DNA from: Gp13-AA77 sp036521995
Lineage (GTDB): Bacteria; Acidobacteriota; Terriglobia; UBA7540
Direction of reading: 5' to 3'
Assembly: GCA_036521995.1 (NCBI GenBank)
Contig: DATDGR010000319.1
Location: 1 to 18,850, forward strand
Length of the DNA: 18,850 nt
Shown in pieces: positions 15,365-18,850 of this stretch. How positions within the stretch are numbered: position 1 is the stretch's first letter; every line of letters begins with the position of its first letter. A program made the translations under genes and the position numbers. The notes beneath the pieces are model-generated. The model had not been told where the DNA came from and did not search any database. It saw only the letters and a program-made list of their open reading frames with translations.

Positions 15365-15766
15365 GTGCCCCAAACCCTGCCTGCTTTAGAAGGTGAGAGG
15401 AGCCGCTGGCTGGAAGATATTTCCAAGCTCGGCGATTTTCGGAGCGGTTCCATCACTAGCGTGGTGAGGCGCTGCGGCAAGCCGAATTGCCACTGTGCCC
15501 GGCCCCAAGGCGCTGGCCACGGCCCCGATTTCCGGCTCACTTATAAAGTCAACGGCAAGACCCGCACCGAGTCGTTACCGACACCCGCGGCTCGGCACAA
15601 AGCCGAACGCGAGGTCGCCGAGTTTCGCAAGTTCCAGCAACTCAGCCGCACGTTGGTGGAAACCAATGCCGCGATTTGCCGTTTGCGAGCGGTGGAGGAG
15701 GAGCCGGAAACGGAGCCGGAAAAAAAACAGCGGAAGCGATCCGACAGGAGGTCGCCCGCGAAGTAG
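15365..15766 (+). CDS. DUF6788-like protein of the insertion sequence (upstream frame, orfA)
   Basis: 133 residues from the GTG at 15365. This start is chosen because an essentially perfect Shine-Dalgarno, AAAGGAGGT (15352-15360), lies 4 nt upstream. The GTG and strong site fit neither a longer ATG frame nor a weak signal. The core contains GSITSVVRRCGKPNCHCARP, then HGPDFRLTYKVNGKTRTESLP, which is the pattern of the DUF6788 family often found with ISKra4-type transposases; the CGKPNCHC cysteines may bind metal. The C-terminus is rich in Glu/Lys/Arg and contains the A-run proposed as a frameshift site. The transposase frame overlaps it by about 90 nt in the -1 phase. A DNA-binding N-terminal domain for a fused transposase is the likely role. 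Confidence 0.78.
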   Translation: MPQTLPALEGERSRWLEDISKLGDFRSGSITSVVRRCGKPNCHCARPQGAGHGPDFRLTYKVNGKTRTESLPTPAARHKAEREVAEFRKFQQLSRTLVETNAAICRLRAVEEEPETEPEKKQRKRSDRRSPAK

Positions 15767-17085
15767 ATCAGTTCTTGCAGGTCATTTTCCAGCAGCGGCG
15801 CAAGACGAGGGGCCTGGATCTGGAAGCCACCGAGATGGCTCGGCGCTCCGCCCTGCATCGGGCGGGGGCCGCTGCTCTGACCGAACTTCTGCAATTCCCC
15901 GCTCCCGCCGCCGACCAACGCGCGATTCCTTGCGCTTGTGGCGAGCAAGCTCACTACCACGAACTGCGCGCCAAGCCCGTGCTGACCGCCGTGGGGCCGG
16001 TCGAAGTCTCACGCCCCTATTACCTGTGTCCGCGCTGCCATGCCGGGCAGTTTCCGGCCGATCGCGAACTGGACATCGAGGACACGGAGTTTTCTCCGGG
16101 CGTGCGGCGCCTGCAGGCGATGGTAGGCCAAGAGGCGCCTTTTAAGCACGGTCGTGAACAGATGAAGGTTTTGGCCGGGTTGGAGGTGACCGCCAAATCC
16201 GTAGAGCGCACCGCCGAAGCCGTCGGGGCCGACCTCGCGCAGCGCGAGCAGAGAGAAATTCAGAAAGCCTTGCAGTTGGACCTGCCGGTCGTCGCTGGCG
16301 AGCCAATTCCCATCTTGTATGTGCAGATGGATGGAACCGGCATTCCGGTGGTGAAAAAGGAGACCGTGGGTCGGCCCGGCAAGCTCGAGGGCCAGCCGGC
16401 CCACACGCGCGAAGTGAAGCTGGGGTGCGTGTTCACTCAGACCGGGTGGGACACGAAGGGCTACCCGATTCGCGACCCGGATTCGACTACCTATACCGGG
16501 GCCATCGAGACCGCCCAAGCCTTCGGCCAGCGCCTTTTCCGAGCAGCCTGGCAGCGGGGTTGGAGCCGCGCCCAAAAGCAGGTCGTGATGGGCGACGGGG
16601 CTGAGTGGATCCGGAATCTGGCCGCTGAGCACTTTCCTGGGGCCATTCAGATTGTCGACCTCTATCACGCTCGCCAGCACCTCTGGGAGGTGGTGCGCAC
16701 CCTCCACCCCAACGAGGCCGGGAAACAAAAAGCCTGGATGAGGGTCCATCAGAAGCGCCTGCTGGATAAGGGGAAAGTCGAAAAGCTGGTGGGCGTGCTC
16801 CGCGCCCTCCGACCCAGTAACCTCGAAGTCGCGCAGAAGCTCCGTAGAGAAGCCGACTATTTCGAGCGGAACGCCGAGCGCATGCGCTACCCCAAGTTCC
16901 GCCGCCAGCACCTGTTTGTCGGCTCCGGCGTCATCGAGGCGGGTTGCAAAACCGTGATCGCTTCCCGCCTGAAAAAATCGGGGATGTTCTGGACCGTGCG
17001 GGGAGCCAACGCCATCCTGACCCTGCGCTGCGCTCATCTCAATGGGCAATTTGAGGATTACTGGGAAGCCCGCCAGGCGTCCTAA
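15676..17085 (+). CDS. ISKra4-like DDE transposase (downstream frame, orfB)
   Basis: The open frame encodes 469 residues from a TTG at 15676, but its first 15 residues (Gly/Ala-rich) look like out-of-frame translation and there is no ribosome binding site. The real protein is more likely a 573-residue fusion to the upstream frame through -1 frameshifting at 15721-15727. Numbered from 15676, a CxCG/CPRC zinc-ribbon-like pair lies near residues 90-120. The catalytic triad is D219 (QMDGTGIPV), D307 (VMGDGAEW) and E421 (GVIEAGCK). The family stretches TREVKLGCVFTQ, RDPDSTTYTGAIE and FPGAIQIVDLYHARQHLWEV are all intact. The stop precedes the right inverted repeat by 2 nt. It catalyses cut-and-paste or copy movement of the element, inferred from the family. 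Confidence 0.9.
   Translation: MPFASGGGGAGNGAGKKTAEAIRQEVAREVDQFLQVIFQQRRKTRGLDLEATEMARRSALHRAGAAALTELLQFPAPAADQRAIPCACGEQAHYHELRAKPVLTAVGPVEVSRPYYLCPRCHAGQFPADRELDIEDTEFSPGVRRLQAMVGQEAPFKHGREQMKVLAGLEVTAKSVERTAEAVGADLAQREQREIQKALQLDLPVVAGEPIPILYVQMDGTGIPVVKKETVGRPGKLEGQPAHTREVKLGCVFTQTGWDTKGYPIRDPDSTTYTGAIETAQAFGQRLFRAAWQRGWSRAQKQVVMGDGAEWIRNLAAEHFPGAIQIVDLYHARQHLWEVVRTLHPNEAGKQKAWMRVHQKRLLDKGKVEKLVGVLRALRPSNLEVAQKLRREADYFERNAERMRYPKFRRQHLFVGSGVIEAGCKTVIASRLKKSGMFWTVRGANAILTLRCAHLNGQFEDYWEARQAS
15720..15727 (+). promoter_or_regulatory. Candidate -1 programmed ribosomal frameshift site (A8)
   Basis: Eight A residues lie in the overlap of the two IS frames. In the upstream frame they read GAA AAA AAA CAG, so a slippery A-AAA-AAA heptamer is in correct phase. 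Slipping back one base gives AAA AAA ACA, which enters the transposase frame. Purine-rich GGAG elements lie 5-25 nt upstream and could act as Shine-Dalgarno-like stimulators. A small CGGA/TCCG hairpin lies just downstream. Confidence 0.65.
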
Positions 17086-17087
17086 CT

Positions 17088-17109
17088 CTCACTTATATGT
17101 CGCGCACCC
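17088..17109 (-). repeat. Right terminal inverted repeat of the insertion sequence
   Basis: Reads GGGTGCGCGACATATAAGTG on the minus strand and pairs with the left end at 15272-15293. Confidence 0.8.
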
Positions 17110-17135
17110 GAGGCCTGCCCATCGGGCCACCAATG

Positions 17136-17166
17136 AAAAACCCCGGTTGCGCAAACAACCGGGGTT
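17136..17166 (-). terminator. Intrinsic terminator (minus strand)
   Basis: An 11-bp perfect stem (17139-17149 with 17156-17166, AACCCCGGTTG arms) with a 6-nt loop is followed on the minus strand by five T residues (17140-17136). It would stop leftward transcription before it enters the insertion sequence antisense. It lies at the end of the intron-like segment. Confidence 0.8.
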
Positions 17167-17169
17167 CTC

Positions 17170-17390
17170 CCCTCTTACCTCCGGGAACTCATCCTACCAA
17201 ATGCAGCATCCCCGAAGACCGCCTGCCGCGATGAGATCAAACCAACTCCGCCTTCGGCGATGATACTGATCCACTCAAACCGGCATCTGTTCAAATTTCT
17301 ACGTTTCCGAGTGCGTGCCTACAACCCTTCACCTCCATCAGGTTGGGTAGAGGACTTTCACCTCCTAGCTGTCGAACATGCTCGGCACAC
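17170..17390 (-). ncRNA. Probable group II intron 5' fragment (domain I start)
   Basis: Read on the minus strand from 17390, the sequence begins GTGTGCCGAGCATG and soon contains AGGAGGTGAAAGTCCTC. The GTGYGCC start and GGTGAAAGTCC are what I recall from 5' ends of bacterial group II introns. Plus-strand translations such as GWVEDFHLLAVEHARHT are common spurious ORFs antisense to such introns. Only the first part is present: there is no reverse transcriptase and no domain V within the window, so the copy is truncated. The inner boundary at about 17170 is a guess. The assignment is by memory of motifs, not alignment. Confidence 0.5.
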
Positions 17391-17398
17391 CAGGAGAT

Positions 17399-17423
17399 GT
17401 AGACTGACTGGTGGTCAGCCTAC
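17399..17423 (-). other. Hairpin just upstream of the intron-like 5' end
   Basis: Ten-base arms (17399-17408 and 17414-17423) flank a 5-nt loop. On the minus strand the single non-Watson-Crick pair becomes a G-U wobble, so the hairpin is better formed in minus-strand RNA. It ends 8 nt before the proposed intron 5' splice position, an arrangement reminiscent of class C group II introns, which insert downstream of hairpins. Confidence 0.5.
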
Positions 17424-17649
17424 AAGCCTGACTTCCGAGGCAAAATTCGGTGCCGGCGAAGGCAGCGTGTCCAAGGTGTGTGCCGACCACAAAGCCCAAA
17501 TCTACTGGTCCGACGGAAAGGCTCACCACATCGAGTTTCGAGCGCCAGAACGTGGATAATCCGTAACACGCCCACACGCGTTTCACAAGGGTAGAACTTG
17601 AAAGACAACAACATGCCCCGTAAACAGCGGGCTTGAATGTTCAAGTTTG

Positions 17650-18102
17650 ATGTTTCATAATCGGCGCGTGAAATACGGCTATGCCCGTGTTAGCTGCACC
17701 ACGTCTCTCGCCGTAGCCCTGGTCTTGTGGTCTGGCCTCCTCTTTTCCCGCACTGACGCTGGCCAGAGGGTTCCGCACGAGGCCACGAAGCTCAATCAGC
17801 GCGGACTCGATCATCTGGACAAAAAGGAATACGACCAGGCCATCGCCAGTTTCCGGGAAGCCCTGCAAGTTCACCCCGAGTATCCGGAGGCCCTCGACGA
17901 TCTCGGCAAGGCTGTCGACGCTGCTGGCAAGGACTCGGAAGCGATCGCGGAGTTCGACGAGGCCATCAAAATCGCGCCGGAGAATGCCGCCGCGTATGCC
18001 GATAAGGGACTGGCTCTCTACAACCAAGGAAAATACGAGGAGGCAGCAGCCTCGTATCGCCAGGCCATCGAACACCATAAGCATCTTCCGCTGGTTTACT
18101 GA
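17650..18102 (+). CDS. Exported TPR-repeat protein, 3' end apparently truncated
   Basis: 150 residues from the ATG at 17650; no strong ribosome binding site is visible, and a GTG at 17668 is an alternative start. A hydrophobic segment (about 16-33, TTSLAVALVLWSGLLF) suggests a signal peptide or anchor. Three tetratricopeptide repeats follow: QRGLDHLDKKEYDQAIASF..., then KAVDAAGKDSEAIAEF..., then LALYNQGKYEEAAASYRQAI. The third repeat breaks off with HHKHLPLVY and a stop at 18100-18102. That stop lies inside sequence which, in another frame, encodes the middle of an acetyltransferase. The gene therefore probably once continued further and was cut by the event that joined it to the GNAT fragment. 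TPR proteins act as protein-binding scaffolds; no partner can be named. Confidence 0.8.
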   Translation: MFHNRRVKYGYARVSCTTSLAVALVLWSGLLFSRTDAGQRVPHEATKLNQRGLDHLDKKEYDQAIASFREALQVHPEYPEALDDLGKAVDAAGKDSEAIAEFDEAIKIAPENAAAYADKGLALYNQGKYEEAAASYRQAIEHHKHLPLVY

Positions 18103-18592
18103 GCCTGTGCGCACGCGAGCCGCGATGCGCAAGTTCATCTTGACCGCGCTTGAGGAACAGGCTGCAGGAAGGTCACTGCCGTTCGCCACTGTCGACAAGC
18201 AATCAGACCTTGCTGCGGGTTCGACGCGCTTCATGAACATCGAGCCGGCTCACCTGCGCGTGGAAATTGGCGGCACCTGGATTGCCCCCGAATGGCAGCG
18301 AACCGCCATCAATAGTGAAGCCAAGTACCTGATGATGCGGCATGCCTTCGAGACGTGGGGCTGCAATCGCGTGGAGCTCAAAACGGATTCTCTCAACGAA
18401 CAGTCGCGCCGCGCCATCGCTCGCATTGGCGCCAAAGAGGAAGGCATTTTTCGCAATCACATGGTAACGGCGGGCGGCCGTCTGAGGCACAGTGTCTACT
18501 TTAGTGTGATCCGGAAGGAATGGCCCCAAGTGAAGGCAAACCTCGAGGCCAAGATGGAGAAGTATCGGGTGCCCCAGCCATCGGGTGATTGA
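18080..18592 (+). pseudogene. 5'-truncated GNAT acetyltransferase (RimJ/RimL-like)
   Basis: About 170 residues of a GNAT-family N-acetyltransferase are readable: SIFRWFTEPVRTRAAM, then GRSLPFATVD, GSTRFMNIEPAHLRVEIG, WIAPEWQRTAINSEAKYLMMRHAFE, RVELKTDSLNEQSRRAIARIGAKEEG and HSVYFSVIRKEWP. Full-length relatives have about 50 more residues before SIFRWF, carrying the first strand and helix of the fold; here that DNA is replaced by the out-of-frame end of the TPR gene. The first usable ATG (18125) would give a 155-residue protein lacking that part. The remaining frame has no stops, so the loss is probably recent. The acetyl-CoA-binding region is retained, but a working enzyme is unlikely. Confidence 0.75.
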
Positions 18593-18649
18593 GTGAACGG
18601 CGATTGACTCAATTCACTCAACCACTCAATCGCAAATCACTGATCACCC
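18583..18649. repeat. Nested palindrome between convergent genes, possible bidirectional terminator
   Basis: The outer arms GGGTGAT (18583-18589) and ATCACCC (18643-18649) continue into imperfect pairing. GATTGAGTG (18587-18595) matches CACTCAATC (18623-18631), and inside lies GCGATTGA (18600-18607) with TCAATCGC (18626-18633). ACTCAA recurs three times at about 9-bp spacing. It overlaps the GNAT stop and lies 16 nt from the permease stop. No T-tract follows on either strand. Confidence 0.55.
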
Positions 18650-18664
18650 GGTGTCCCGAGATCC

Positions 18665-18850
18665 TCATTCCTTCCGGAGCGCTTGCACGGGATCAACCTT
18701 TGACGCCCGCCGCGCGGGAATGTAAGTTGCGGCAAGCGCGACCGCGCACAGCAGGACGGCAACGCCGGTGAACGTTACCGAGTCAGTGGCCGCGAGGCCG
18801 AAGAGCTGGCTCTGCAGAAAGCGTGTAAGCATCAACGAGACGGCAAGGCC
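18665..18850 (-). CDS. MacB/FtsX-family ABC transporter permease, C-terminal fragment (continues beyond window)
   Basis: 61 residues read from the right edge. GLAVSLMLTRFLQSQLFGLAA is followed by DSVTFTGVAVLLCAVALAATYIPARRA and the terminal SKVDPVQALRKE. This is the typical ending of MacB/FtsX-like permeases: an LFGL-type loop, the last transmembrane helix, then the cytoplasmic PARRAxxVDPxxALR tail. The family forms efflux or lipoprotein/peptide-handling complexes with an ATPase. The rest of the gene, including its periplasmic domain, lies outside the window, so the specific role cannot be told. It converges on the GNAT fragment. Confidence 0.9.
   Translation of the reverse strand, partial: GLAVSLMLTRFLQSQLFGLAATDSVTFTGVAVLLCAVALAATYIPARRASKVDPVQALRKE

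Larger units (their letters stand above)
15272..17109 (+). mobile_element. ISKra4-like insertion sequence, complete
   Basis: About 1838 bp bounded by imperfect terminal inverted repeats. The left end GGGTGCGCGATATA and the inverted right end GGGTGCGCGACATA continue to 22 bp with about 18 matches. It carries two overlapping frames: a DUF6788-type protein and an ISKra4-type transposase. Both ends and both frames look intact, so the copy may be recent or active. No clear target-site duplication is visible in the immediate flanks (left ...ATGCTTGGG, right GAGGCCTGC...). Confidence 0.85.
17110..17649. other. Non-coding region right of the insertion sequence
   Basis: 540 nt without a believable protein gene. 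Its main content reads on the minus strand: a hairpin (17399-17423), a sequence resembling the 5' end of a group II intron (from 17390 downward), and an intrinsic terminator (17136-17166). The plus-strand open frame at 17260-17559 is best explained as the antisense of that RNA-like sequence. The remaining 17424-17649 stretch shows nothing recognisable. Confidence 0.55.

Noticed and set aside
17260..17559. Plus-strand 99-residue frame containing GWVEDFHLLAVEHARHT
   Set aside because: The translation is the antisense of a group II intron-like RNA segment; there is no ribosome binding site. Such frames are common spurious annotations.
18593..18771. Short plus-strand frame at the right edge
   Set aside because: It lies antisense to the conserved permease C-terminus and over the palindrome; not a gene.
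1..18850. CRISPR array, tRNA or rRNA genes, defence island
   Set aside because: No regularly spaced repeats, no tRNA-like cloverleaf with a CCA-type end and no rRNA sequence were seen; no recognisable defence genes are present.

Overview
The window looks like a chromosomal stretch from an Acidobacteriota-type bacterium. The main reasons are two adjacent secreted VWA proteins of the 'VWFA-related Acidobacterial domain' kind (both ending in GYYAP-type tails), a DUF2911 protein, secreted M28 and M61 peptidases, a MacB/FtsX-type permease and a GC-rich codon bias. This taxonomic call is inference from gene content; there is no rRNA gene in the window.

Layout. 1-5603 (+): the 3' part of a glutamate-carboxypeptidase-II-like M28 peptidase, a secreted DUF2911 protein, a 449-nt spacer with a 9-bp tandem repeat, a secreted M61 (HEXXH + PDZ) peptidase, and phosphopentomutase deoB 19 nt behind it. 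5662-8032 (-): two consecutive exported VWA proteins with intact MIDAS motifs. 8326-8829 (+): a single-domain asparaginase-like protein. 9050-11736 (+): recG and rsmD, 5 nt apart, a DNA-repair/ribosome-modification pair. 11735-12771 (-): a membrane-anchored coiled-coil protein with a strong intrinsic terminator, and upstream of it glmU (12981-14366, -). 14671-14916 (+): a small HIT/MYND-like zinc-finger protein.

From about 14920 to 18665 the window becomes accessory and scarred. It contains a complete ISKra4-like insertion sequence (15272-17109, imperfect 22-bp terminal inverted repeats). Its transposase frame is reached most plausibly by -1 ribosomal frameshifting on a run of eight A residues. 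Next to it, on the minus strand, is what I read as the 5' end of a group II intron, preceded by a hairpin and followed by an intrinsic terminator. Then comes a TPR gene whose 3' end runs out of frame into an acetyltransferase gene that has lost its 5' end, which looks like a deletion or recombination scar. A 67-nt nested palindrome separates this scar from the last feature, the C-terminal 61 residues of a MacB/FtsX-family permease (-).

The left two thirds are ordinary housekeeping and secreted-protein genes. I do not see a clear multi-gene novel system. The most interesting signals are in the 14.9-18.65 kb accessory zone: the predicted frameshifting IS, the intron remnant and the TPR/GNAT junction. 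Next are the one-domain asparaginase, the zinc-finger mini-protein and the coiled-coil protein next to glmU. All assignments come from reading the sequence and remembered family motifs; no database search was run.
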